Assembly (NCBI GenBank): GCA_905221605.1
Contig: CAJNDS010002170.1
Location: 248,001-312,000, forward strand
Source: Symbiodinium natans
Lineage: Eukaryota; Sar; Dinophyceae; Suessiales; Symbiodiniaceae
Reading direction: 5' to 3'
DNA: 64,000 nucleotides
Below the pieces are notes generated by a model, which had not been told where the DNA came from, did not search any database, and was given only the letters and a program-made list of their open reading frames with translations. The position numbers and the translations under genes were made by a program. Of the stretch, positions 9,658 through 22,300 are shown piece after piece. How positions within the stretch are numbered: the first letter of the stretch is position 1; each line of letters begins with the position of its first letter.

Positions 9658-12600
9658 ACTGGCGCCTGCAGCTCGACAGTAGCAGCTCCAGCCGAACTGA
9701 GACAGATACTGTAGCTGCGAGAAAAAAGGCGTGCGCTAAAAAAAAAAAAAGCGTCAAAGGCGAGAACGACCTCCACGGCGGCCATCGCCAGAACGCTGCT
9801 GCGTTGCGGACCGCGACAAGCCAGGGCGGTTCGCGCTTCGTTCCGCATTTGTTGGGAGCGCGACGACAGAGGGCCGGCAAGCAGTCGAACCGAGATGGCG
9901 TGTTGTGCAGCACGCTACAGCTCCCAAAATCATTGCATCTTTCCCCACGCAACTTCCTCGCTAAAGAAAAGCCGTAAGATCTGCATGAAGAAGCGCCACG
10001 CGTATACATGGGGACCAGGAGTGGGAGAATTTGGATGTCGTCAGCCATGTGGGGAAAAATCCTACCGCAAAGCAAATGGCCAGGAGTAAGTTGCTTGCAG
10101 CTCCTTTGTTGTGGGATGTTCTTTGCAGTTGGCACACCCAAATCGCTCGCTGGACCCGGCTAGACTGTTTCGATGAGGTGCAAACCGGTTGGTCCTCGCT
10201 TGGGTTTAACAGATGGATGAACCCGTGTACGTGTGCTGAGACGTCCAGCCCGCCCCGTGCTGAGGCGGAGGCGGGGAGGGCAAAGTCGGCTGGAGGTGTT
10301 GGGGGAACCTTGCGCCTCAATTTGGCTCTGGTCCCTGGCAGGGCGCACGCCCGAGCACCACAGTGAAAGGAGAAACACAGCGCCCTAGTGGGAAACAAGT
10401 GAATAAGATCCAGTTGTGTGTTGGCTGTCATGCAATCATTGCATGATCCTGGAATATTCTTGGGTGTTCACGGTGCATGAGAGCTCATTTTCGAATGTCT
10501 TCATCGTAGCATAGTGAGTGGGGGTATGGGTGCCGCGGCAGGCCTTTCATGCATCGGGGAATGAGCGGCATGAACTATGACTGCACAAAGCACACGCGGG
10601 CACGCAGGCCGATGGTCCACGCCGCAAGGGAAGCGCGAGGATGAATGTGCCGCGTGCAAGGCATGGCATGATGAAAATCAGGTTTTGACGTACAAGACTA
10701 TAATGCTACAGAACCTGTCTGGCAGGCTACGCAGAGCAGACCATCGCACCCACCAAATCGTGAACAAATAGGGTGCTTTGGCAGAAGCAAGTCGCACGAT
10801 GTCGCACGTGCACATGTGTTGCATGCATCTGTGAGGCGAGCCGCTTGGCGATACGTGCACAGCATGGCAAGCAACTTCCCAGAACACCCGTGCACCCTGG
10901 ATCAGGCCTGTTTGCCACAAGTGTGCATCATGTCGCGCGTTGCTGCTCTGCAGGTGGCGGCCTTGGCATGGTTGCGAGCTTTTCTGCGATTGTATCCGTG
11001 CCATCTCTGTGCCGAGGTGGCCTGTGCCGTGTTTTTGCGTGTGAGTGTGTGTGTGTGTGTGTTCATGTGTATGAAAGCACACGCAACCCTGCAGTGCTTG
11101 CAGGAGTTTATCCATGTTTGTCGCGACTTGCCGCCCCGTGTGAAGCCAAAGTAAGAGAAAGTTGCAAGCACTTCCGTTGCACGTGGGCGGAGTTGCAGCG
11201 AAGCACCGAGGTTTTCAGCGCCGGGAAGATTACGTGTTGTGGTGGTGTGAGGCGGCGGTTGCAAAATTAAGTTTCCGTTGCAACATGCGACGTTTCAGGC
11301 TCATAACCGAGTGCGTTCGGATCTGTCGCAGACACCCAGGAGGCATGATTGCAGAAGTTGAAGGGTTCGTGTGAACCACACATTTGTGTTCCGCGCAAGA
11401 AGGTGCGACTTCGGGGAGTTGCAGGCTGCCGGCGAGGTGTGGCTCCCAATTGGCGCGAGTTGGGGGGTAGTTGTGACACGTCCGTGGATGGAGGGATCGT
11501 ATCAGATCGGAGCATTTGGGTTCTCATTGTTGCATGGTCGTGGCCGTGGCTTCCAAGGATCGTCCTTCGCGTTTACAGGTTGAACGAATCGACTTGCCAT
11601 TGCACGAGCTTCCACTGTGGGCATGGATGGGTAGCTGAGGCAGGGGCCACTCTTGATGAGATGCCGCGTTGTCAACAAGGATTTGAAAATTCAATCTCGG
11701 CCACTGTCTAGCTGGGTGTGACAGCATGTGTGTTTGCCGACCGACAACTGCTGACGCTGGCGCGATACACTGGCATGTTGATGCATGATCTTCGCATTGG
11801 CTTGAAAGTTCCTCGTGTTCCGATAGGCAAGCAAACCTTTGCAAGAAAGTTTTTGCACGCAGAGTGTCGCAGGGGCCCGCCTCATATCAGTTGTGATCAA
11901 TTTAGGCTGTCGTGACACCACAACCTGGCGTAGTTCCACAGTGATTGGACGCACTGGCCAGGTTCCGTGTGCATAGCTCAACGTCACACTCCCTTTGCAT
12001 TTGTGATGGCAGCATGCGGCGTGTTGGTGGCAGTGGCCGGGTCGCAAAGATGGGCTGTCTTAAGCAGCAGAATGTGACACAAACCTGTCAGGCAGCATAG
12101 CTTGGGCCGCTTGGATATGGCTAGGGCTCTTTTGTGTCGCTTGGCGGTTGGAGGCCGGTAGCTGAATGGTGCCATTGCCAGAAATGATCATCCCAGTGTG
12201 TCAGCGATAGGTCACACTCGGCTTTTGCGGGGCTCAGCTTTCTGGAAGAAGGCCAGCAGCGAGCAACTGACGGTTGCGACCTTGTGCATCTGGCCATCTC
12301 CCAATGCAGATCCGAAGCCTGCAGTGAGTAGAGGCCCTTTTTCCCTTGCAGATCCGACGAGGATAGAGACCCTTTTTCCCGAGGTGGGCAAATGCAGTCG
12401 CATCCTTACATAGGTTTAAGAAAAGGTGCCCAGCTGAGCCATGGTACCCCTGCGCCTGGTCTTGGCAGTGGCGTTTCCATCACACGCGTGGGGCTTGATT
12501 GACGTTCGTCTGAAACCAGCTTCGCGTCCGCTCCCACAAGGCCGTGCAGGATGTTCCATCATGTTTCACGGTGTGTTTGCAGCATCTGTTAGAAGTATCC

Positions 12601-12798
12601 TGTTAGCAGGGCAAGTGGTCCGGTGGAGCTGGCGGGCGCCTGGCGAAGTCCAGTTCAACATCACCACGAAGGCCAGAGCCTTGGTGCTGCACACTGTTCA
12701 GACCATGTGTGAAGATTTTGTCGACACAGGAAAGACACCCGCTGGATTTTTATATGATTTCAGGACGGTTGGAGCTTGCCACTTGCGCTGCTTTAGAT
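9658..12798. other. No recognisable gene; A-tracts and a GT repeat
   Basis: The first 100 bases are probably the 3' trailer of the retroelement, with A-runs at 9722-9727 and 9738-9750 (13 A, flanked by gcgct and gcgtc). A (GT)n tract lies at 11045-11062. The remaining frames are short, overlap on both strands and resemble nothing that I know. The piece around 12640-12735 has codon-like flow but no family match. Confidence 0.4.
11041..11062 (+). repeat. (GT)n microsatellite
   Basis: About ten GT units in unassigned sequence. Confidence 0.95.
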
Positions 12799-14348
12799 GG
12801 AGTTCGATTCCCGATTGCTTGTCCAGGACCACCAGGAGAGCTTCGCATTCCACGGCCATGGATTCATGAGGCAAGGTTGCCACCTCTTAGCGCATCATCA
12901 TGCTTCTTGCAGATGTGTTTGCTTTGGCATAGGTCGAGCCTGCTTGTAAGCAGTGCTTGGACTTCCACTTGCACAAGCTACTGGGAAGGAACGAAACGAT
13001 GCTGATTGTCAGCAACAAGGAAGAGGGCCCGACTGTTTCTGCAGGAACATAATGGAACATAATGGAACCCAATAGCATCCGTGGCATGGATGCCATCCAT
13101 GGCAGGCGGGACGATCGGACCTGCAGCTGGAATTCCAGGAGGCTCTGTTCGGCGTTGAGAGCTGCATGGAGGAGTGCTTCTTCAAGCCCACGGAATTTGT
13201 GGCTGCTGCATTGGCAGCAGCTTCGCTGCCCGGTGCAGAGCCGTTCGAAGTCGGGTTTGTGTGCCTGTGTGAGTGACCAGCATTCCCTATTCTGATGCAG
13301 ATGAGGCTGTTGTGCTGCAGCTTCCTCCTCAGCAGACGGTTGGCCCGAGATGAGCGTGAGGGCAGCCGAGACACGCCCTGGGACGAAGCCTGGGCGCCGC
13401 GACTGCTGCAGTGCAAGAGACCGCCAAAGCCTGCAGAGGACTGCTAGTCTCCGATTGGTGAGTGTCTGTGTTGCCGCTTGAGCTTTGCTTGGTACACTGT
13501 TGTTGCCATCTGGAGTCGTGGAGCGCGTGGATTCTTCACGCCTGCATCATAACCTATCCTTGGAACCCCTGGTGTAACGATCCGCTGACTTTTGGCTTCC
13601 GCTGCCTGGTGCCTTCTTTGCACTGGTGTTCAGTTGCCAGCCCTGCTAGTCATGAGTCGATTGTTCGAGGCAAGGTGGGGCGAGCAGGCTGCACGTCTTT
13701 TTCGTTCCTCAGTTTTTTGCATGCTGGCAAGGTACTGGTCGTCAGCTGGGGTCTGACGCTGTTCGTGTCCACCCTTTATGGCGACCTTTTTGGCGAATGG
13801 GACAGCAGCGTCAGCACCTTGTCATCGGCGTCGTCGTTGACCGAAGGGTCCAAAGCTGGAGAGACTCCCAGCATGGAAGGTGGACGGCGATCTGAGCGTG
13901 AGTGGACGTGAGCATGCATCACACCATGTTTTCAATCATAGCTTTGCCTGGCAGGTGTAATGTTGATCTCCATCCTCTCATTGGCCATGGAGACTCTGCT
14001 GAGGATCCTGGCCTTGAGCGTCTTCCGTTGCAGCCTGGCGGCCGCGCGTGTGCAGCAGAGACGCAGGATGAAGGCCCAGGATGGCCCAGGAACAGCATGT
14101 TTCTCATGTTTCTGGGAAGGGCGGTGCCCGCGTGTTGATGGGTGTTGCACAAGGGTGTTGCACAGCGTCGGTCACGTGTCATTGTGATGCATGCCGCCCT
14201 CCTGCCTGGACAGGCGAGTGCGCTTTCTCTTGCTGCTGCTGTCGTGGCGGCCTGCGTTATCTATCCGCTGACCGATGTTCTCTCGAAGCATCGCTGCGGC
14301 ATCCAAGCTGCGTTGGGAACATCCGACATGCTTGCTCATGGTGTGCAG

Positions 14349-14380
<32 letters not shown>

Positions 14381-14654
14381 GCATCAGACCTGTCGTGCCT
14401 TGACCCGAGGTTATGTCCAGCACCTCTTCATGCAGTTTTTGATGTCAGAGGCTGTTCGTGGATTGCCTTTGGCGGCAGCTGTGGCTTCCGCTCAGTATGG
14501 CCTGCTCAAGGCGTGGTTTCTTCCCGTTCGAGGGCTTGCGGTGTCCTATGCTGTCTTGAGACTGAGACCTGAGCAGTGCCTGAGACAGGTTTTTGGCCGC
14601 AGAGCACACCAACATGAGCTGGCGTTGTCACAGCTCAGCTTAGAGACCTCCTGA
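12799..14654 (+). CDS. Unrecognised multi-exon gene, possibly a membrane protein
   Basis: Exon-like pieces on the plus strand have protein-like composition and AG|G starts. About 12799-12870 gives DHQESFAFHGHGFM; 12929-13036 gives CLDFHLHKLLGRNETMLIV; 13105-13272 gives LQLEFQEALFGVESCMEECF; 13309-13440 is a charged piece. 13730-13900 has a hydrophobic start and a serine-rich tail, and 13955-14092 has ILSLAMETLLRILALSVF. 14172-14348 contains ALSLAAAVVAACVIYPLTD, and 14389-14654 ends at a TGA. The last four pieces suggest several membrane segments. The hydrophobic order loosely recalls XK-related proteins, but no diagnostic motif is present, so I do not name it. The exon borders are guesses. 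Confidence 0.35.
14349..14376 (+). repeat. (GT)n microsatellite in the unrecognised gene
   Basis: About 13 GT units lie between two exon-like pieces (14172-14348 and 14389-14654), immediately after a cag at 14348. It would be an intron tract if the exon reading is right. Confidence 0.93.
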
Positions 14655-15739
14655 GCCGCGACCCAGTGCGCAGACAAAACGCGATAGTTGCCAAAGGCAC
14701 ACTCACAGCAGCAGCCTTGCGGCAAGCAGTGTAAACATAACATGGTTCGCGGCTTGGGCCGATGTCGCATGTGTGGCATGTTGCAGATTCCGAAGCCGAA
14801 GACAAGCTCGAGGCAACTGACTTGCTTGAACTATCTTGAACTTGCGCTTCACATTGCTGGAACTGCTGATGGATGATTTGGTGGCTCAGGTCAGCTGTGG
14901 CTGGACATGCGACAAAGCCATGCGGTCAGTCTCCAGAGCTAAGCTGTCTACTGGGAGATAGGCGTTCAGAGTGGTTAGGAGTAGGCTGTACACTAGAGTC
15001 ACCAGAAGCAGTCGACGACGTGCGGATGTGTGACATGACATCTCACAATTGAGTCTGGTCATGTTAAGTAGCCGGAAGAACACAGCGGGAACCCAAGCCG
15101 AAGGTGGCATGAGTGACATGTTCTTCGTTTGAGAAAAGACGCCCCCTTGCCTCTGCAGCCATTACAAGAGATCAAAACGGGGCGCAAGGCAAAGAGCCGG
15201 AGAGCTCAGCCTTTGCCCCGAGCGGCCCGCAAAAAATCTGGCGGGCTGCCTGCGCGGGCCTTTAGAGGAAGCGAGAGTGGGACGTGCTTTAGATGTTCAT
15301 GGTTCTTGCTTGTGGCTCTTCTGTGCTGGCCGAGGTAACATAGAATGTCCATCCAGAGTCAGGGGTCGAGATCCGGTGCGCAAAGCGCCCGGGGTCCCAC
15401 CCCAAAGCGGATACCCCTGTCCGGCTATGGTGACGGCCTCAAGGGGGTTGTTTCCGAAGTACCCAGCTGTGGGCTCTTGCTATCTCTTGGCCTCCAGGCG
15501 CACCTCTCAGCGCAAGGCAGGATTTCTGTCGGAATTCGATGGACGAAGTAGGAGATGAAGGAGCTGGGACAGTTTGGGGACAAAGCTTGTTCCGGCATGC
15601 CAGGGGTACCTCGAGCGACAGAGTTCCAGCTTCAAAGATGATACAGCTGGGAAGTAGAAGCTTGGCAGAAGCAGTGGGAGCTAGGCTTTCGCCCGGATGC
15701 TCTCGATGCAGTTTCCGTTCGGAAGTGTGATGGCAAGGT
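14655..15739. other. No recognisable gene upstream of HYDIN
   Basis: About 1.1 kb between the unassigned gene and the first candidate HYDIN exon. It should include any transcription start, but I see no TATA-like or TTTT-type element that I would defend. I saw no clear spliced-leader acceptor or relict spliced-leader sequence by eye. Confidence 0.4.
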
Positions 15740-16326
15740 ACCCTGGCCCCGGCATCTTCATCCTCCTTGAAGCGAAAGCCGAGCGAGGCCGCAAAACTGA
15801 TGGATTGCGCATTTCTTCATATCAAGTCACTTGTAGACGTAGACGTAGAAGTACAAGGCCAATACAGGAACATGGCAGTGCACAGCTGGTGGTCTTTAAA
15901 GACGAAGGTCATCGCAGCAGCACGACAGCCTGGTGGCCTCACGGCTCCATCGCGCAGTCAGCTGGACGAAGGGTACCTGTGGGCAGGGGGTTTCCTGACA
16001 GGTGGCCGGTGTCCTTCACTCGACTGCCATGAGCAAAAATCCATCCCCAGTTTGGGTATTCGATAGTATTCGTCAAGCTGTGTGCTGTGCACTCGTGCGG
16101 CATGTCCCTGGCAGGACAACATGACATGCCGGATAGTGGCTTTTCAGGATATGGGGGACTACACCCACCAGGCTGAACATTAACGTGTAAGAAGATTTGT
16201 GCAGGAATGCTGGCCAGTGTTTGGCTGGAGGTGGATTCCGTCGTTCCCGTGGAGGAGCCGCTTTTCAAGGCAACTCCACCGGAGATTCGTTTTGCAAACT
16301 TCGCCGCTTGGAAGAGAGACGCGATC
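15740..16326 (+). CDS. HYDIN N-terminus, two candidate exons
   Basis: 15740-15805 reads SSSSLKRKPSEAAKLMD, resembling the conserved 'TPSxFxxEM' segment near the N-terminus of HYDIN; it is weak. 16207-16326 begins with an ATG and contains PLFKATPPEIRFANF, a good match to the first ASH-domain opening of HYDIN (F-P-S-E-I-V-F-Q-N-Y in animals). The rest of this first ASH domain, about 70 residues, should lie between 16327 and 17385, but I could not find it. The ATG at 16207 is therefore only a possible start. Confidence 0.5.
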
Positions 16327-19300
16327 CTGCCATAGAAGTTGCGAGAGTGATCCCACAATATAGAGGTACCGTGAGGTATCGTGAGGTACCACATACATAT
16401 GCCAACATACGACAATCCTCAGTATAGGAACCGCCCCCAAAACTCTCGATTTAAATAGAGCCAGTGAGAGCATTGAGCCTCAGGAAAGCTTGCAGAACCT
16501 GGATGCCACACTCTGCTTACGAAACCAGGACAACGTGGCCAGAAGAGCCTCCCGCCTGGCAATATTAACATCTGTTCCATGGTGCACGTGCAGACGTTGT
16601 GTGGTCGCGACCACCTAAGGTCAAGATCCTGCAGCCAGGCTGCATCAAAGACCTTTGCAGATCATGGCAGGTCTGAGCGTTGTGTGTGGCCTTGCAGATC
16701 TGGTAGCCCAAATAGCTTGCGAACCAAAATTACAAAGAGGGAGCAAACAAATTGAAGTGAAGGGGGGGGACCGTTGACGCGTTCCGTGGCCCGAGGCAGC
16801 CAGATAGCACGTTCTTCAAGGTTTTGCCTGGCAAAGGCCGCAAAATCAATGGAGACGGCGACAACAAAGCCGCTTGGCATGAACCATCAGCCCTGATGAG
16901 AAGCACGCTCCTTTGTTCAAGTTGCTTCTGATGCGCTTGCCAATAGGTCGCTCCTGGGATGGAGGTTTCCTACATAGCACCTATGCCTGCATACATTGCG
17001 GTACAGAGTAGTGTCTTGTAGCAAGAGGCACTTGAAGATGCTCTGCTTGACTGCGCCACATCACAGTTGCATGAGAGGTACGCTTCACCCCGGATCAGCA
17101 GGTGGGCACATTCTGGCTTTGACAGTAGAGCTTTGAGCGATGCCCCGCACTTGTAAAGGTAGAGGATTACTCTTACGACCTGGTCGTTGTGACAGAGCTG
17201 CTTGTCTGCACCGGATGCATGTAGAGAGTATGGCATAGTACCCCCCCCCCCCCCCCCCAAAGCCCAAGCCCAGTCAAGTTCCAACCCAAGTGTCATGGAG
17301 GGTGCGAGATGTGTGATTGCAAGCCGAGTCGGGCCTCAAGATCCCTCAACAGCTCGTACATGCTTGAAGACATGGTAAGTTAGAAGGCGGGAGCGCTTCA
17401 TCGTGCCCATTCGCGCGACGGGTGGCAGCGCGCTGCTCGACATGCCTGACGAGCTGGACTTCGGCATGTCGCCGGTAAAGTTCGAGTCTCCCAAGACGAT
17501 CATGGCCGCAAGCCCAGGGAGCCCGAGAGCGGGCAACATGGGAAGAACCAACAACATGGGCTTGCAGATCACTGCCGACCTGGATTCGAAGCTAAGGTCC
17601 GGAATGTCGGTGAAAAGGCCACCAAGTTCTTGCTGAAGGTGGACGCTGTGAGCGCAAGAGCCGTTTTAGCGGATCAGTTGACCTCATTGGACACTGGCTG
17701 AAGCCTCGGGCATCCCGAGCCCTGCCAAAGTCTTGCAGGTGCCTCCGCCATTCAGCACATCAATACAGGATGGATACTTGGAGGTCGGTGAACTCATGCA
17801 GGCAGGTTGCGAAACGGATGTCGAGTCTTAGGGAAGCTGTTCTGTCAGTTCTGCTGCCTTCCGTTCCGCATGATGTCGACAGGTGGACGTCGTGTTCAGG
17901 CCTGACAAGGCTGAGCAGTACGAGCCCAGCACTTACAAGCACTCACAAGTGATCTTTTCCATGTCTGAGGTGCAAGCAATGCCCTGCATGCTTAGGCGAG
18001 ACTTGCTCATTGTTTACGGTGATGGAATTGAAGCATATGTGGCCCTCAAGGGAAAAGCGGAGAAGCTTGTTTGGAAATTATGTTGTGAGAGTGTAATGAA
18101 TTGGCGTTAGGACTTGCGCATGCAAAACAACCCTGCAGGAACGTCTCTGTGACATTCTCGGCCGCCTCACTGCATCCGGAGCCTATACAGCTTCACCAGC
18201 CGATTCTGCTCCGCAGCCTTGCCAAGGCCAACCAGCTTCAGATGGAAGACACCTTCATTGTGCTTCTGCTGCATTTTATCAAGGAGGAAGGGCGCGGAGG
18301 GGTCGGAGAAAGTCACGCGATGGCCAAGGCACTCTCGACGCAGAAGTCAATTATCATACACAACAACTCGGAAATCCCTGTGGACTTTAGCTGGCGTGCC
18401 TTTCCTTCTATACAGGAGGACCTTCTGCATTGCCAGTGGGCTGGGCGTAGCATGTTGCAGTGGCAGATCCTGTGAAAAAAGTGGAAGATCCATGCCAGGA
18501 GATTGGGCAGAAGCTAAAGCTGCAGGTGCGAACCCTTCTGTCAGTTACCGAAGATCCCTAGCCTTGAACACGGGAATTTCCGAGAGGTCTGCCAAAAAAC
18601 AGTGACAGGTCCAGCTAAAGCAAGAGGAGGGCGACGAGGCTGCGGCGCTGCAGGAGTTGAGCTCCATGGGCCCCTCGGAGAGCATCGGAGAGCATTTGTT
18701 GTCTGCGTTTCTTTTGATCTGCATTTACTCGCTTGCGTTGGCTTAAAAAACAAACTCCGTGGAATCAGCCGTGCTCACTGGTTTCTGCAAGTGCTACGGT
18801 ACTCGATTTATAGTTTGCTTGACAAGTTGTGCTCTGAAAGGCGAAGACTCCGACGAGGAATCTCAGCTCTCAGAGTCCTCAGACGAGTACATGACCAAGT
18901 GCTCCTCGCCGGGCGCTCAGGAATTGGTGGTGCAGTTGCCTCGGGCAGTTTTCTCAGAAGCTTAGTTCGCAATGTTCCGTGGCATCTGCTTCTGCACCTT
19001 GTTGAATGCTTGCATCCACTTGCGTGATCTGCGTGCAGGCTAAAGGGCGTGGAGCTGGCGCACGGGGCGCTTCAGCGACGTCGCTTTGCTGTCAGATGCG
19101 ACATGAGGGCCGCCACTGCTGTCAAGAGTCAGTCATTGGCGTAGTTTGGCGTATGGCGAATAGCGTGTGGATTTGTCGATTCTAGCATTCGAGGCTACAA
19201 AAACATCGCGAAGGCGATCCTTGAGGACTGGAGGGCTCGCATTGCTCACATGGCTCACATGGCTCACATGGCTCACATGGCTCACATGGCTCACGCATGC

Positions 19301-22300
19301 TCGGGAGGATTCTGCATTCAGGTGCTCCTTTCCTGTGCTGTAGAATAGAAGTGGGGAGAAATTAAATGTCCAGCAGCTTGTCACGAGCTTACCCGGGTGT
19401 CGAGGACCCAATGTTCTTCTATGACGAGATTTTTGCGGTTGAGCCGCTGTCCGGCCGTATTTGGGCGAAGTCCAAGGTGGCCATCACCTTCACTTTCACG
19501 CCGAAGGTTCCCGTTAGGATTTGTAGGTGAAACAGTACATATGTCACATGGCATGCGGTTTCAGCGATGCCTCCCGCCCAATATCACGACGCCAGGCAGC
19601 TCTGAATTATCAATGCTTGGCTTACTGTTCCATCGTCGGTCGCGCTGAGCGCCTTCCGCTCCTGCTAAAGGGCCCTTTGGCAACAAGGGTTTTCCTCTCG
19701 TGTGAGGTAGGTCAAGGACTTCTGCTCAGCCCGTAAGTTCAAAGCTCAAAGCAGATTCAGAGACCAGACATGCAACTCCAGGAATTGGGATCGGGCCCAA
19801 AGCTGCGTTCTCCTATGATGAGCTCGATGTTGGCGACATTTTTGTGGAGTCTGTCCACCAGTACGAGGCACGGAAGGGAACTTGGGGAGACTTCATGGGT
19901 TAATAACCGTGTTTTCAGAAATCAAGTTCGAGAGGTCAATCTGCACCGCAACCCCAAAAAAGTTCGAAGAAGTTCAACAAAGGTCAACTTGATCAATCAA
20001 GGCGACATTGCCGCTTGGCATTCCTCTGGGCCTTTTGCATAAGCTGGATGCTGCCCTATCGACCTGCATGCTAAGGACGTAGAATTTCGATTGGTGCGAA
20101 CCTCATCCGACCTGCCGGTGACGATGTGGCTCGTATGAAGCAGGCCTCTCCACAAAGTTTTCTCTCTCTGAGGTGCCGAACAACTCGCCCTTTGGCTCGA
20201 AGTTCGCCTTCACGCCCAGTGACGGCCGCCTGGAAGTTGGTGGTGCCTCATCTGACCTGCTTCCTGTCCTGACAGTACTTGTGATTCCGCCACGTTGCCA
20301 CCTCCACAGGTCAGTGCACCATCGTGGTAGAGGTATGCAAGGGCCCGAGTCGTTTCGCAGGATGTGCGCCCTCTTCTGTGCATAGTGTCCTTACGCATGC
20401 AGCCGGAACACAACAACACTCAATACCGAACGATTGCAACGAGCCGGAGAAGGGCCTGGGGCGCTGCCCGTGCGGGCAGCGTGGAACAAGAATACTTTTT
20501 TTCTTCGAACGTCTTGGCGCTTGTGCTCGTTGCTCTGTAGCAGCATCTAGAATCTGAAGGAAAAGTGGACTGCATGCTGTCTCGAGGCCCAGATCTTCTT
20601 GGGGAGTTCCAGGAGACTTTCTACTGGGAGTTGGTAGGCGGGATCGGTTGCTTGTTGCGAGGCTTCGCTGCGAAACAACGGTGGCTTCTCTTGTAGCGAA
20701 AGTTCTAGTGCAGGAAGCACCTCCAAGATAGCCTTGGGCTTCCGGGGCCATTCAGCATCCTGGCTTCAGCTACAAGACGGTCATGTGGATGTTTTTGAGG
20801 GATTCGGGGGCCCTCGTGGCATCCACGTGTCCAGGTCTCCCCAACCTTCCACTTCGACTTAGACCGCATCACGTTTGGCGTGGTGAGCTACGGCTTCCTC
20901 AACTCGAAGACGCTGACGCTCACCAACACCTCCGAGGCAGCATCGCTTGAAGTTGTAGTTTTCTTATCCTCCTTCTTCTTCTTCTTCTTCTTATCATTAA
21001 TAATTTATCTTTGTTTTTTGTATCATTATTTTGATTATTGTTATTATTATTATTATCAAGTATAAGTTTGCATTTCTTAGAGCAGCTTGGGCCACCCCAA
21101 GGTCCCCATGCGATTTGCGCTCCGGATTCCGGGAGATGGCCGAAACACCCAGCGACCCTCGCCATGCGGTTTAGGTGTTTTGGGTACATCTACTCATGTC
21201 CCCCGGCTCCCTGGTATCTGCAGAGTCCGGATGCAAGAGGGTTTAGGGTAGTTTCGGGATTCGATTGGAGCAGAAGTCCGCCACTGAGAGACACTGTGCC
21301 TTGATTTGGAACAGGCGAGTTCGATGTCATTCCGCCGAAGGGTACCCTCTTGCCGAATTGCTCTCAGAAGATCCAGATCGACTTCATCAGCGTGCTTCTG
21401 AGCCACGGGAAGTTAGGATTTTGCCCTCGCATGCCTTAAGTCGTTTCTCGGCCCGTCAATAAGGCATCAATGTGAAATCTTACGATCTGTGCTTGGTGGT
21501 GGACCTGGATGGCGTCGGTCAGGCTCCAGAGCTGCCCCAGCACTTTGTTTTGGTCGTGCAACATTGCCCTGGCAAGGAGTTGGCCAGCATACCCATCCAA
21601 GCTCGCTGTGCCGTACCTCAAGTGGCACTGGAGCCGTCGGAGCATCTGGAGTATGGCCCCTTTGCATGGCTTTATGGCCCGTGCGGGTTGAGACGCGCAC
21701 ATGCGAGTCTTGTACTAGACTTAGACAACTTCGCAGAGTGGCACGACGCACTTGACGTGCAGGTGACATCTTCATCCGCTACCCCTCCCACCAGACATTG
21801 GCAAACCGGCAGCTTTAGACTTTTGCTACTTTCTTGGGTGATCGAGATACCTCCTCTTGTGTCTAGCACCTCAGGTGCTGAACAACACATCGGCTTTGCC
21901 AGCAAAGTTTCAGATCATGCCCCAGGATGAAGCGACGAATCCTGACTGCAGTCAGTAGTTGGAAGGAGGCAGCACTTGTTTAGCATGAAGACAAGGCCAA
22001 ACCAGGCCCAGAATAAGATCCTCCCTGCCAGGGCTCAGGGTGGTGTTTCACTTCTTGCTTTGAGGGGACTTCCTTTGGTCCAGGAGGTCCATTGCAGAGT
22101 TTGAGCCGGATCAGTCATTCGGCTCGGTGCCACCAGCTTCTTCTCATGCGGCCCGGCTTTGCATGGGTGCGTAGAGACCAATCATGTTTTCCAGTTCTTT
22201 TCAGGGTTTCAGCACGAGGCACCTGCAGACCTGAGGTTCTGACCTTCACGCTGACGTCGCAAGTGATAGGAACATTGCAGATTCCAATCACTGTCCGGAT

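Noticed and set aside
15350-15420. tRNA gene (GGTCGAGATCC resembles a B box)
   Set aside because: No matching A box, anticodon arm or acceptor pairing could be drawn around it.
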